A DNA stretch of 64,000 bases from Verrucomicrobiota bacterium (GCA_022710725.1 JAKLGK010000007.1:124001-188000), one strand, 5' to 3'. Shown: positions 33,313 to 42,255, numbered from the stretch's first letter. The notes: generated by a model not told the origin, from the letters alone. Translations and numbers: made by a program.

Positions 33313-33900
33313 TCAACGGATCCAGGGTCGAATGATCTTTCGCAGCGCGTGGCGGGCCCGGTGCGCGCGGGCCTTGACCCGGGCGGCGCTCCAGTTCAGC
33401 AGCCTGGCCGCTTCCGAGACCGTGCGCCCCTCGGCGTACAGCATCACCACGATGGCGCGGCTGCCGGCATCGATTCGCGCCAGCGCAAGGTCAAGAACCT
33501 CCGCGGCCTCCCGGCGGGCCGCCGCGGCCTCGCACTCGGCCTTCGAGCCGCCGTCCCCGGCGCGTTCGAGCCAGGCCCGGTGCTCCTCCGATAGCGCGCT
33601 CACGGGAATCTCCGGGCAACGCCCCCGGCGCCGCCAGTAGTCACAACAGGTTCGGACCGCGATGCGGCTGATCCAATGCTCAAGGGGATGCCGCCGGCTG
33701 TACCCGGCCAGGCTCCGGAAGGCCCGGATAAACGTCTCGTGCGCCACCTCGTCGGCGTGATCCGGCGGCACGTGGTTGAGCACGATGGAGAAAACGCGGG
33801 CGCGATACTTGGTCAGCAGGCGTTCGAATTCATCCACCCGCCCCTCCAGGATCCGGCGGATGGTTTCGAGGTCGTCGGTCTCGATCTCGGCGCCTTCCAT
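33313..33900 (-). CDS. ECF-type RNA polymerase sigma factor
   Basis: A 195-residue sigma factor, with the start at 33900 chosen because GGGAG lies 6 bases upstream. Region 2 is VDEFERLLTKYRARVFSIVL through VAHETFIRAFRSLAGYSRRH and LEHWISRIAVRTCCDYWRRR, and region 4 is RTVSEAARLLNWSAARVKARAHRARHALRK with its helix-turn-helix. A longer linker than usual (about 45 residues, AECEAAAARREAAE) joins them. It heads a three-gene unit with the putative anti-sigma factor and a Spy-like protein and probably controls its own promoter, though I could not find an ECF-type -35. Confidence 0.9.
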   Translation of the reverse strand: MEGAEIETDDLETIRRILEGRVDEFERLLTKYRARVFSIVLNHVPPDHADEVAHETFIRAFRSLAGYSRRHPLEHWISRIAVRTCCDYWRRRGRCPEIPVSALSEEHRAWLERAGDGGSKAECEAAAARREAAEVLDLALARIDAGSRAIVVMLYAEGRTVSEAARLLNWSAARVKARAHRARHALRKIIRPWIR

Positions 33901-34360
33901 GAACATCTCCCGCTCCCCCACGATGCCTTTCGTGATCGTCGAATCCAAGCGCATTCGCTCACCCAACAGGCGCCGAAACTGCAGGCCGCCTACGATGCGA
34001 TACTACCGCGCCAGACGCGATGACATCCCGGAGCGCGCGGTCCGCCGTCGCGAGCCGGTCCCCGTCTCCACCCTTGAAGTCGCGCGCGAGCGGCGCGCGG
34101 TTGCGGAAAAAAGGCAGGAAGCGATTTCCTGCAACCGAATCAGCCCGTGCGCCGACTATCGATGTTGAAGGGCGGGAAACGGCATGAAGGTCTTCTCCAG
34201 GAGCGGCGAGGCGGGGCAGGGGGCGCCGGGCCAGATCGTGGACGATGAAGCCAGCGGGCGCCGTTACCCGGGTCCCTGTTGTCCCGATGGGGGGCGGTTT
34301 TGCGCGCGGCTCGGGTTGTGGATGATTCGGAGGGGCCGCGCGCTCGGTAAAGGAGATGCC
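33901..34360. other. 460-bp intergenic region between divergent units, with nested inverted repeats
   Basis: No convincing gene. It must hold the promoters of the sigma operon (minus) and of the TolB-like gene (plus). The main feature is a nested inverted repeat: inner arms GCAGGAA (34112-34118) and TTCCTGC (34124-34130), outer arms CGGTTGC (34096-34102) and GCAACCG (34129-34135, sharing two bases with the inner arm). It could be an operator or RNA hairpin; no T-run follows. Confidence 0.4.
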
Positions 34361-35602
34361 ATGAACACGGACTTCCGCAAGACCGTTCCTGGTGGCGGGT
34401 GGGGGGGCGTCCCGGCGTTCCTGGTTGTCGCTTGCGGAGTGATGATCCTCCTGGTGCGAACCGGTTACGCGCAAAGTCCGTTCGAAGGAGAATGGCAACT
34501 TCAACTGATCCACCGCGGGGGGCTCTACCCAAAATGGTCCAAGGCGAACAACCTGATTGTCTTCAATGAACTGCGTCCGGGAAAGGCTTTTACGGACAGG
34601 CTTCCCGGGACCTACGAAATTTTCACCATGAAACCGGACGGGACGAGTGTCACGTGTCTAACGGACAAGGCCCCGGTCGGTCTTTCGGGCTTTCACAAGT
34701 GCCAGCCGTATTGGCATCCGAGCGGCAGGTTCATCGTGTTCACCGCGCAGAATGAGCACACGACGCCGACCGAGCACAACATGGATTCCTTTCCCGGGAT
34801 CGGACATAACCACGATGTATGGATCATGACGGCGGATGGCCGGCGTTATTGGCGTATCACCAGGAACCCCGATAACTGGGGCGTGATTCGCCCAAGCTTC
34901 TCTCACGATGGGAAGAAGGTGTACTGGAACGAGGAATATTCCATGGAGGCGCATCCGGGCATGGGCTCGCCGTGGAAAAAAGAGCGCAATCCCAAGGGCG
35001 AAGAATGGGGCTTGTGGCGGATCAAGATGGCGGACATAGCCTTCAGCCCAAACGGCCCCCGCCTCGCCCCTGTCCGAATCGTCCCTATCAACCACCTTCA
35101 TCCCGGCTTTCGCCTGATCGAGGGATCGGGTTTCACCCCGGATGACGGGCACCTGATTTGGGAGGCGGCTCACCTCGGGGAGACGGACGGGCAAATGTGG
35201 TGGGGCGATGTGTATGTGAGCGACCTGAAGGGCGGCTCCTTGCGGCGACTGACACGGACGGCGCCCCTTCGCCGGGGCAATGAAAACATGGAGTACTCGC
35301 CGGACGGGCAATCCATCGCCTGGTCGTATCACGACAACCCGGAGCCGGGCAAGAAAGTGGAACTCTGGCTGATGCGCAGCGACGGGAGTGACGCCACTCC
35401 ATTGACGCACTTCAACACGCCCGGGCATCCTCATCGAAAAAGGTTCCAGCCCCTTCGTTTCACCAATGCCTGCCTTGAATTGGATTGGGGGCCGGACGGC
35501 CAGGCGATCGTCTTCAGCATGAGCAATGGCGCCACCCTCGAATGGCCCTATATGACCCCGAACATATATCTGCTGACCATGAGCGGAGATATTACTAAAT
35601 AG
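34361..35602 (+). CDS. secreted TolB-like (PD40/WD40-like) beta-propeller protein
   Basis: The ATG at 34361 follows AAAGGAG and gives 413 residues with an N-terminal signal helix (FLVVACGVMILLVRTGYAQ). Blades with the PD40 pattern recur: YPKWSKANNLIVFNE, QPYWHPSGRFIVFTAQNEHT, RPSFSHDGKKVYWNEEYSME, EYSPDGQSIAWSYHDNPEPG and LDWGPDGQAIVFSMSNGA, giving a six-bladed propeller like the C-terminal part of TolB. It is probably periplasmic and binds protein or carbohydrate; no catalytic motif is seen. Codon use looks less GC-rich than in neighbours, as in the next gene, which hints at foreign origin of the pair. Confidence 0.72.
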   Translation: MNTDFRKTVPGGGWGGVPAFLVVACGVMILLVRTGYAQSPFEGEWQLQLIHRGGLYPKWSKANNLIVFNELRPGKAFTDRLPGTYEIFTMKPDGTSVTCLTDKAPVGLSGFHKCQPYWHPSGRFIVFTAQNEHTTPTEHNMDSFPGIGHNHDVWIMTADGRRYWRITRNPDNWGVIRPSFSHDGKKVYWNEEYSMEAHPGMGSPWKKERNPKGEEWGLWRIKMADIAFSPNGPRLAPVRIVPINHLHPGFRLIEGSGFTPDDGHLIWEAAHLGETDGQMWWGDVYVSDLKGGSLRRLTRTAPLRRGNENMEYSPDGQSIAWSYHDNPEPGKKVELWLMRSDGSDATPLTHFNTPGHPHRKRFQPLRFTNACLELDWGPDGQAIVFSMSNGATLEWPYMTPNIYLLTMSGDITK

Positions 35603-35630
35603 CCGACAGCATCCACGCGCTTGCGCGCGC

Positions 35631-35676
35631 GGCGGCGTAGCCGCCCCGGGCGGGGTGGCCGGCCTTTCATGGCCGG
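35631..35676. repeat. cluster of REP-like palindromes
   Basis: Three adjoining inverted repeats: GGCGGC-gta-GCCGCC (35631-35645), CCCCGGGCGGGG (35644-35655) and CCGGCC-tttcat-GGCCGG (35659-35676), the last running into the ATG of the next gene. They may be REP-type hairpins served by a RAYT or a transcription attenuator; no T-run follows. Confidence 0.4.
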
Positions 35677-36813
35677 ATGAGCAACAGGTGGAAAGAAGCG
35701 GGGGGCGATATGGCGGGACACTGGAGATCGGGAACCGCGTCCGGGCTGATCGGTCGCTTCGGCCGCATGTTCCCCGTGATGGTCAGCCTGGGCTGTGCGG
35801 TGGCCGGCGCGGGCGCCGGAGAGGACCCCCATCGTCCCGCCTTCCATGTCGGGTATCAGATCCTCGATCTTCCATGCCGCAAGGAAGGAGTGGAGCATAC
35901 CCTTACGGTGGCCGTATGGTATCCCACGGCGGCACGGCCAAGGCCGCACCACTATGGCGGGCTCACCCGGGGCCGCGTGGCGGTCGATGCGGCCCCGGAT
36001 GCCGAGCGAGGCCCGTATCCGCTGCTTGTCTTTTCGCACGGCTACGGGGGCAGCGGCCTCGGGGTGGTGTTCCTTGCCGAGGCGCTCGCGGCACGCGGTT
36101 GGATCGTCGCGGCGCCGGACCATCATGACCGGCATTCGGCCGTACGCATACGCGAGGGGCCGGTGGAAGACTACGACCGGCGCGGACTTCTGCGGCATTC
36201 CATGCGGATCGCGGCTTCCGGCCGCCATGACCGGGCCGACTACATGTATCGTTTGGACGAAATGCAGCTTGTTCTCGACCGACTGTCGGATTCAGAGCCC
36301 TTCGGACGACTGACGGATCCGAACCGTGTGGCCGTCGGCGGCCATTCCTTCGGCGGCTTTACCGCGCTGGGGGTGTGCGGGACAATCCCGGAGCGATTCG
36401 ATCCCCGGATCAAGGCGGTCCTCCTGTTCTCGACCGGGGCGGGTGGATACTTGTTCAGCGACGACGAGCTGGCCGCGGTTCGGATTCCCTCCATGCTCTT
36501 TCTCGGCGAGTTGGAGAAGGAGTCCGCGCGGGGAAGCAGCGGGACGATGGCGGAGCTTTCAGGCAAGGTTTACAGAAACCTGCCCGTCCCGAAATATTTT
36601 CTCGAAGTCAAGGGCGCGAACCATTTGTCCTTCAACAATTCCTTCGCGGGGCGTACGTCCTCGCGTCCCGGCGCCGACGATTCGCGGATCTTCGATGTCA
36701 TTCGACGATACTCCATTGCCTTTCTGGAGAAGCACGTGGCCGCCAGGGGAGACGATGGCCGTGTGCTGGAGCGCGGGGAGGCTATGCTCACGCGTTATCT
36801 GAAAGAGCCGTAG
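35677..36813 (+). CDS. secreted alpha/beta hydrolase (PAF-acetylhydrolase / dienelactone-hydrolase-like)
   Basis: A 378-residue hydrolase. The first 48 residues look like a long signal or anchor (MFPVMVSLGCAVAGAGAG). Typical motifs follow: LLVFSHGYGGSGLGVVFLAE (oxyanion hole), the nucleophile elbow VGGHSFGGFTAL, SMLFLGELEKES carrying the probable acid, and GANHLSF with the catalytic His. This matches esterases of the PAF acetylhydrolase or chlorophyllase-like group. The ATG at 35677 lacks a ribosome site; an ATG at 35710 after GGGGGG is an alternative. It follows the propeller gene by 74 bases and shares its lower-GC style. Confidence 0.75.
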   Translation: MSNRWKEAGGDMAGHWRSGTASGLIGRFGRMFPVMVSLGCAVAGAGAGEDPHRPAFHVGYQILDLPCRKEGVEHTLTVAVWYPTAARPRPHHYGGLTRGRVAVDAAPDAERGPYPLLVFSHGYGGSGLGVVFLAEALAARGWIVAAPDHHDRHSAVRIREGPVEDYDRRGLLRHSMRIAASGRHDRADYMYRLDEMQLVLDRLSDSEPFGRLTDPNRVAVGGHSFGGFTALGVCGTIPERFDPRIKAVLLFSTGAGGYLFSDDELAAVRIPSMLFLGELEKESARGSSGTMAELSGKVYRNLPVPKYFLEVKGANHLSFNNSFAGRTSSRPGADDSRIFDVIRRYSIAFLEKHVAARGDDGRVLERGEAMLTRYLKEP

Positions 36814-36986
36814 CCCGGCGAACCCGCCGCTTCAGTGCCTGGCCGCGGTTCCGTGGCGCGATTCGCGCCGGACAAGCATCAATGAACAAGCGGGTCGCCG
36901 TGCTGGCGTTCGCCGGGCATTCCCCGTGCGCGGCCGGCCTGAATTCCGGTGGCGGCCGGCCCTCTTCTGCGCTACGATGCGCGATC

Positions 36987-39278
36987 ATGCCGTTCGGACA
37001 GGAACAGCTTTTCGAGGCGCTTGCGATTCGCGTGCCGCGGCGGCGCGCCGCGCCGTATTTCTTCGGCGATAACGTCGAGGGGTACTTCGAGGGGCAGACG
37101 CACCGCACCGCGGAAGGCGCCGGCTACCTGCTGCACGGCCGGGCGTTGTTCCGCGATTTCCTGAGCTGGCGCGGCGAGTTGTTCAACGAGCGCACCAAGG
37201 CCGAGGGCGCCGCGATCTACCCGTACGGAATCCGGCACGACCACGGCCCGTCGTGGTGGGACGAACTGATGCTCCTGCGCCGGCAGCAGGCGGTCGCCCT
37301 GCGCGCGTTCTCCCGCCAACCGCAGACGCTGGCCCTGGCCCCGCTGCTGGACCTTGCGCCGCGCCACCTCGTGGTGCAGGCCAAACCGTGGGGCGGCTTC
37401 ATCACGGACCGGAAGAAGACGTTCTGCGTCGGGGTCAGTTCGAGCCAGCCGTTCCGGCACGACGGGACCGTGACGCGCGGCCGCCTGGTCGCGCCCGTCT
37501 TTCGCACCCTGCAGGACGAATCGGAGTTCACGCTGTACCTCGCGTTCGACCGCGACCCGCGCCGCGCCCAGGGCCGGGTGCTGGCCCTGCGCGAGGCCGA
37601 CGGCGTGCGCCGGCACAAGGCGGAAATCTTCGGCCTGCTCACGCGCAGCCACCTGTGGACCGACGACGAGGACTACAACCGCGCCCTGATGTGGGCCAAG
37701 CTCTCGAGCCTGTTCCTCGTCGAGAACGAGTTTGGCCAGGGGATCTGGGCCGGCCTGCCGTGGTTCAAGAACAACTGGGGCCGCGACACCTTCATCGCCC
37801 TGCCGGGCACGCTGCTCGTCAGCGGGATGTTCGACGAGGCGCGCGAGGTCATCCGGAACTTCGTCCGCTGGCAGAACACGGACAAGGACTCCCCGGACTA
37901 CGGCCGGGTGCCCAACCGGGTGACCGGGACGCGCGCCGCGGACAAGATCTACAACACGGCGGATGGGACGCCGTGGCTGATCCGCGAGCTGTACGAATAC
38001 CTGTGCTACACCGGCGACCGCGCGTTCGGGGAGGAAGTGTACCCGTTCGTCAGGACCGCGATCGCGGGCGCGCTGAAGCACCACGGCGACAAACAGGGCT
38101 TCCTGACTCATGCCGACGCCGATACGTGGATGGATGCCCGGATTGAAGGGAAAGAGCCCTGGTCGGCGCGCGGCAGCCGAGCCGTGGAAATCCAGGCGCT
38201 GTGGTTCAACGCCCTGCTCGCCGGCGCGCGGCTCGCGGACCTCGTGGGCGACGCGAAGTCCGCCCGGGAGTGGGCCCTCCTCGCCGCGAAGGTGCGGAAA
38301 AGTTTCGCGAAGAAGTTCTGGGACGCGCGCGGCCGGCGGCTGGCCGACCGCCTGCGCCCGGACGGCACGGCGGATTTCAAGGTCCGGCCAAACCAGTTGA
38401 TGGCGATCTCCGTGCCGATGATCGAGCCGCTCGTGGACGACGCAACGGCCGCGCGCGTGACGGCGAACGCATGCGGTGAGCTGCTCTACCCGCACGGTAT
38501 CGGTTCATTGAGTCAGGACGATCCGTACTTTCACCCGATTCACCACCGCGAAGAGTCCTACCACTTCGACGCGGCGTACCACAACGGCATCGTCTGGGGC
38601 TGGAACGCCGGGCCCGCCGTCACCGCGCTGTGCCGGTGCGGGCAGACGGAGCTCGCGGGCCAACTGGCGCGGAACCTGGCGGCGCAAATTCTCGAACAGG
38701 GCTGCCGCGGCGCGATGAGCGAACTGGTGGACGCCTGGCCGGACGCGAAGGGCAAGCTCGTGTTGAGCGGGTGTTGGGCGCAGGCCTGGAGCTCCGCGGA
38801 ATTCGCGCGCAACGGCTACCAGGATTTCGGCGGCTTCGAGCCGCGGCTGCTGGACGGCCGGATCGTCCTGCGCCCGCGCTTCCCCGCCGCGTGGACGCGC
38901 TTCGCGGCGACCTTTCCCTTCGGCCGCGGCGCCTCGCTCCAGCTCACGTACGCGAACGAGCATGGCAAGGAGGTCTTCGTCCTGACCCTGGACGGCAAAA
39001 CCGATCCCCTGACCGTTTCCCTCGATGCCGTTGCCGGCGGCTTCCGCTTCGTTGCAGACCGGGAGATGAAGTCCGCCGACACGTGGATGCTGGTGATCGA
39101 AAAAGGCCAGGCCCTCTCGGGCTTGAACGGCCGGTGGGAAGGCGCGCCGGTGAAGGGCCGGAAGCAGGGGCGCGCGCGGCCGCTGGGATTCGTCCGGCTG
39201 GACCCGCGCGCGAAACCGCCCAGCCTGAAGAAGAAGGACTATCTCAAGGACATCATTCTGGCTGGCCGATACCGGTAG
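36987..39278 (+). CDS. glycogen debranching enzyme, amylo-alpha-1,6-glucosidase type (GH133)
   Basis: A 763-residue enzyme from the ATG at 36987 (an in-frame ATG at 36882 would add 35 low-complexity residues). The N-terminal beta-domain includes YPYGIRHDHGPSWWDELMLL. The C-terminal (alpha/alpha)6 domain has the family landmark GLPWFKNNWGRDTFIALPGT, GRVPNRVTG, YNTADGTPWLIRELYEYL, FLTHADADTWMDARIEGKEP (acidic catalytic residues), FHPIHHREESYHFDAAYHNG and GCWAQAWSSAEFAR. It hydrolyses alpha-1,6 branch residues of glycogen in the cytoplasm. It stands alone; 173 bases upstream carry no recognisable feature. Confidence 0.9.
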   Translation: MPFGQEQLFEALAIRVPRRRAAPYFFGDNVEGYFEGQTHRTAEGAGYLLHGRALFRDFLSWRGELFNERTKAEGAAIYPYGIRHDHGPSWWDELMLLRRQQAVALRAFSRQPQTLALAPLLDLAPRHLVVQAKPWGGFITDRKKTFCVGVSSSQPFRHDGTVTRGRLVAPVFRTLQDESEFTLYLAFDRDPRRAQGRVLALREADGVRRHKAEIFGLLTRSHLWTDDEDYNRALMWAKLSSLFLVENEFGQGIWAGLPWFKNNWGRDTFIALPGTLLVSGMFDEAREVIRNFVRWQNTDKDSPDYGRVPNRVTGTRAADKIYNTADGTPWLIRELYEYLCYTGDRAFGEEVYPFVRTAIAGALKHHGDKQGFLTHADADTWMDARIEGKEPWSARGSRAVEIQALWFNALLAGARLADLVGDAKSAREWALLAAKVRKSFAKKFWDARGRRLADRLRPDGTADFKVRPNQLMAISVPMIEPLVDDATAARVTANACGELLYPHGIGSLSQDDPYFHPIHHREESYHFDAAYHNGIVWGWNAGPAVTALCRCGQTELAGQLARNLAAQILEQGCRGAMSELVDAWPDAKGKLVLSGCWAQAWSSAEFARNGYQDFGGFEPRLLDGRIVLRPRFPAAWTRFAATFPFGRGASLQLTYANEHGKEVFVLTLDGKTDPLTVSLDAVAGGFRFVADREMKSADTWMLVIEKGQALSGLNGRWEGAPVKGRKQGRARPLGFVRLDPRAKPPSLKKKDYLKDIILAGRYR

Positions 39279-39354
39279 GAACGCGGGCCGGCCATCTGAA
39301 CCTGGATCCCGACTCGCACAACGCCCTTTATCTTCAATTCCGCCGGGGGATTGA

Positions 39355-39372
39355 GCGGCGCTTCAGCGCCGC
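39355..39372. repeat. REP-like hairpin GCGGCGCT-TC-AGCGCCGC
   Basis: Perfect 8-base arms around a 2-base loop, in the 233-bp gap between the debranching enzyme and the first precursor peptide gene. It could be a REP element or a weak terminator of the upstream gene; no T-run follows. The rest of the gap holds only the precursor promoter. Confidence 0.4.
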
Positions 39373-39445
39373 CACGGTGGGGGAACTGTACGGCGATTCT
39401 TCGCGGGCGTGCTGGAGATGCCATACCGCTCTCGATGTTTTTTCG

Positions 39446-39475
39446 TTGACGTAAGCGGGCCTGTTCAAGTAGGTT
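39446..39475 (+). promoter_or_regulatory. sigma70-like promoter of precursor peptide 1
   Basis: TTGACG (39446-39451), 18 bases, TAGGTT (39470-39475), 36 bases before the ATG at 39512. The other two precursor genes have comparable TTGACG and TTGACC boxes. Confidence 0.45.
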
Positions 39476-39511
39476 GCCGCCCAAGGTAGGAATGGCGAAA
39501 GGGAGGTCCGC

Positions 39512-39664
39512 ATGAAGGCTCGTTATCAGAAGCCCGAGATTCGGAAGATCAAACTGGTCCCGTCGGAAGCCGTTTTGCAGGCGTGCAAGACGCGCGGAGC
39601 CTCCGGCCCGGCCGGCGGCAGTTGCCTGGCCATGAACGGGATCTGCTCGGCATACGGATCCTGA
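39512..39664 (+). CDS. RiPP precursor peptide 1 (KPEIRK leader family), 50 residues
   Basis: A 50-residue peptide starting MKARYQKPEIRKIKLVPSEA. It aligns without gaps over its first 37 positions, and again at the C-terminus, with the peptides at 49290 and 49554: Lys7-Pro-Glu-Ile-Arg-Lys, Lys14-Leu-Val-Pro-Ser-Glu-Ala-Val-Leu22, Cys25-Lys-Thr, Gly29, Gly32-Pro33, Cys38, Ile44-Cys45 and Gly49-Ser50. The conserved N-terminus is a leader for a PqqD-type protein and the variable Gly/Cys-rich end is the likely core. GGGAGG precedes the ATG and a strong terminator follows. It is 8.5 kb from the modification enzymes, with glycosyltransferase genes directly downstream. The family is inferred, not database-confirmed. 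Confidence 0.82.
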   Translation: MKARYQKPEIRKIKLVPSEAVLQACKTRGASGPAGGSCLAMNGICSAYGS

Positions 39665-39688
39665 TTGGATCGCTCGGAGTAGCTTAGG

Positions 39689-39719
39689 GGCCTTTGTCGA
39701 CTCGACAAGGGCCTTTTTT
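39689..39719 (+). terminator. intrinsic terminator after precursor 1
   Basis: Hairpin of GGCCTTTGTC and GACAAGGGCC with one G-T pair, followed by six T (39714-39719). The next gene begins at 39728, so the peptide has a transcript of its own. Confidence 0.85.
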
Positions 39720-39727
39720 CTTTCCGC

Positions 39728-40984
39728 ATGATCCGGATAGGATTCATCACGCCCGCCTCCGGCCCGGCCGAACAGAAAAGCGTCGACCGTGTCTGGCGCC
39801 GGCTGGAAGAAGCGCTGGCCGCTGAATTCGAGCTGGTTCGCTATCCCGGCGCAGCGGAGGGCGTCGCGTGGCGGGCGTTCCTGGACCGCGTGGAGGCCGT
39901 GGTCGTTCCGCATCCCATCCGCGCGGACCGGTCCGGTTCGCTTCGCAAGCCATTCCTTCACCTGGCCCTCGGCACGCTGCCCCTCGGCGGGCTACGGTTC
40001 CTCCGGATGCTGGCCGACTTGAGCAACGCGGATTCCATCCTGATTTCCTGCCGGGCGGACCAGGCGATCGTCGAACGGGTTTTCCCGCGCCGCGAAATCG
40101 GGGCCTCTTTCCTCCCGTTTGGCGTGGACCTCGACGTGTTCCGCCCGCTTGGCGAGGCGGCGCGCGAGGCGGCCCGGGCGGCGCACGGGTTGCAGGCCGC
40201 CGCGCCGGTCCTCGTCTACGCCGGCCGCGTCACCCGCCCGAAGAACGTCCATCTGCTCCTCGACATGGTTGCGGCGCTGCGGCCGGAATTCCCCGGCATC
40301 CGCCTGGTCGTCGCCGGCGGGCCGGAGCCGCTGGATTCGGAGGCTGACTCCTACCGCGAGGAACTGGACGCGCGGGCCCGGGACCTGGGCGGCGCGGTCG
40401 TCTTCGCGGGGCCGCTGGACGACACGCGGCTCGCGGAACTCCTTTCGGCTGCCGACGTGTTCGTCACGGCCACGGTCAACCGCGACGAGAATTTCGGGTT
40501 CGCGGCCGTGGAGGCGATGGCCTGCGGCCTACCGGTGGTCGGCACGGAATGGGGCGGTCTGAAGGACACCGTCGCGCCGGGCGAGACCGGGGTCCTCATG
40601 GCCACGCGCGTCGCGGATACGGACGTGCGGGTGGACGCGCCGGCGGGCGTCGCCGCGATCCGGCGGCTGCTGGCGGACCCGGCCTTGCGCCGGAACATGG
40701 CGGAACGCGCCCTCGCCCGCGCCCGGGAACACTACGGCCTGGACTCTTTCCGCCGCCACACGGTCCGGATAGTCCGCGAGGCCATTGATCGCGCGGCCGG
40801 CATCGGGGAGGCGATCCCGGGCACCCGGTTCGAGTTGCATCCCCTGGCCATGGAATCCCTGGTCTATTCCCAGTTGGGCGTCCAACGGGACTGGTACGGC
40901 CGGGTCCCCGGCTTCACGCCGGAGGATGCCCGGTTGCGCCGGTTTTTCATGGAGCCGTACGCCTCGGGGAGCGAACCCCGGTGA
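39728..40984 (+). CDS. family 4 glycosyltransferase
   Basis: A 418-residue GT-B enzyme. The donor domain is clear: VLVYAGRVTRPKNVHLLLDM, IRLVVAGGPEPLDSEADSYR, VVFAGPLDDTRLAELLSAAD and the E-x7-E motif region NFGFAAVEAMACGLPVVGTE. The acceptor domain begins MIRIGFITPASGPAEQKSVD. It transfers a hexose or similar sugar to an unknown acceptor. It starts 8 bases after the precursor 1 terminator and overlaps the next glycosyltransferase by 4 bases (GTGA). Whether it serves the peptide system or surface glycans is not decided by the sequence. Confidence 0.87.
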   Translation: MIRIGFITPASGPAEQKSVDRVWRRLEEALAAEFELVRYPGAAEGVAWRAFLDRVEAVVVPHPIRADRSGSLRKPFLHLALGTLPLGGLRFLRMLADLSNADSILISCRADQAIVERVFPRREIGASFLPFGVDLDVFRPLGEAAREAARAAHGLQAAAPVLVYAGRVTRPKNVHLLLDMVAALRPEFPGIRLVVAGGPEPLDSEADSYREELDARARDLGGAVVFAGPLDDTRLAELLSAADVFVTATVNRDENFGFAAVEAMACGLPVVGTEWGGLKDTVAPGETGVLMATRVADTDVRVDAPAGVAAIRRLLADPALRRNMAERALARAREHYGLDSFRRHTVRIVREAIDRAAGIGEAIPGTRFELHPLAMESLVYSQLGVQRDWYGRVPGFTPEDARLRRFFMEPYASGSEPR

Positions 40985-42255
40985 AAAAGGTCCTGCTCAT
41001 CGCCTTCGAGTTCCCGCCCGCCGTCGCCTCGGGGATGTATCACGCCTTCTACCTGGCCAAGTACCTCCGCTCGTTCGACTGGGATCCCTTCGTTTTGACC
41101 GGCGTCCCGGGGGCCGTGCCGGCCGCGATGGAGGATCCGCTCGATCTGCCGGCCGCGTTGGACGAGGGCCGCGTCTTGCGGGCCGGCTTGGCCGATGAAG
41201 CGGAGCTGGCGGAATTCGCGGGCCGTGAGTTGCCGGATTCCTGGCTGCGGCGGTGTGTCCTCGGTCACCGCGACGAGCACGGCGGATCGTTCCGCCATGT
41301 TTTCCCCGACCCGTTGGTCCGCTGGCTGCCGCGCGCGTGGCGGCGGGCGGTGGAGCTCCTGTCGGCGCATCGCTTCGATGCCGTCGTGACCACGTCCTTT
41401 CCCTTCACATCCGTCCTGCTCGGGAGGATGGCGCGGGAGCGCTTCGGCGTGCCGTGGGTGGCCGAGTTTCGCGATCTCTGGACCGAGGACCCGCGATTCC
41501 CCCTGCGATCCGCCGCCTTCGTGGCCGATAGCGGACGGCTGGAGCGCGAAACGCTCGCATCGGCGGACGCCGTGGTCGCGGTCAGTTCGCCGCTGGCCGA
41601 ACGCTTCGTCCGCCGCGGGGGCGGGGATCGGGTTCGTTGCATCGAGTTGAGCTACGAGGAGGCGGATTTCGCGCAGGAGAGGGAGCCGCCATCCGACCGG
41701 TTCCATCTCGTCCAGGCCGGGACCCTTTATCCCGGCATGCTGCCGGCCGCGCTGCCGAAGGCCCTGGATCTTCTCGCGCGCCTCGGCAAGCTGGACCCGG
41801 CCCGGTTCGGCTTCACCCTGGCCGGCGCGAATCTTTGCGGGCAAGCCGGGCTTTCCGGGGCGCGCGTCCTCGGCCACGTGCCGCACGCGGAGGCGTTGCG
41901 GTTGTACCGCGGGGCTTCCGCGCTGTTGCTGACCCTGCCCGCGGAACTTGGCGAGTTCATTCCCAGCCGGCTATTCGAGTACATGGCTTCCGGCGCGCCG
42001 ATCCTGGCGCTGGTCCCGCCCGACAGCGTCGCGGCGCGGATGGTCCTGCGCAGCCGGACGGGAACCGTGGTGGACATCGCGGCGGGCGTGGATGAAGTGG
42101 CCGCCGCCGTTTATGATCTCTATGTCCGTGGACGAGATGGAACTTTGACGACCGACCCGGACTGGGCCTACATCCGCGGCTTCAGCAGCCGCGCCATGGC
42201 CGGACGCTGGGCGGCCCTGCTAAACGGATTGCGCGCCGGCGAGCGAGTCCAGTAG
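40981..42255 (+). CDS. glycosyltransferase, GT4-like
   Basis: A 424-residue GT-B-type protein from a GTG (VKKVLLIAFEFPPAVASGMY). It shows WVAEFRDLWTEDPRFPL, ADAVVAVSSPLAERFV, FHLVQAGTLYPGMLPAALPK and SRLFEYMASGAPILALVPPD, the donor-site region. It belongs with glycosyltransferases that carry the FPP...G opening, and is similar in style to the opposing gene at 42220-43422. The last 36 bases overlap that gene end to end on the other strand, an unusual convergent overlap. Confidence 0.82.
   Translation: MKKVLLIAFEFPPAVASGMYHAFYLAKYLRSFDWDPFVLTGVPGAVPAAMEDPLDLPAALDEGRVLRAGLADEAELAEFAGRELPDSWLRRCVLGHRDEHGGSFRHVFPDPLVRWLPRAWRRAVELLSAHRFDAVVTTSFPFTSVLLGRMARERFGVPWVAEFRDLWTEDPRFPLRSAAFVADSGRLERETLASADAVVAVSSPLAERFVRRGGGDRVRCIELSYEEADFAQEREPPSDRFHLVQAGTLYPGMLPAALPKALDLLARLGKLDPARFGFTLAGANLCGQAGLSGARVLGHVPHAEALRLYRGASALLLTLPAELGEFIPSRLFEYMASGAPILALVPPDSVAARMVLRSRTGTVVDIAAGVDEVAAAVYDLYVRGRDGTLTTDPDWAYIRGFSSRAMAGRWAALLNGLRAGERVQ

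Noticed and set aside
34184..34360. Upstream extension of the TolB-like gene to 34184
   Set aside because: It would put 59 unrelated residues before the signal peptide, while the ATG at 34361 has an AAAGGAG site at good distance.
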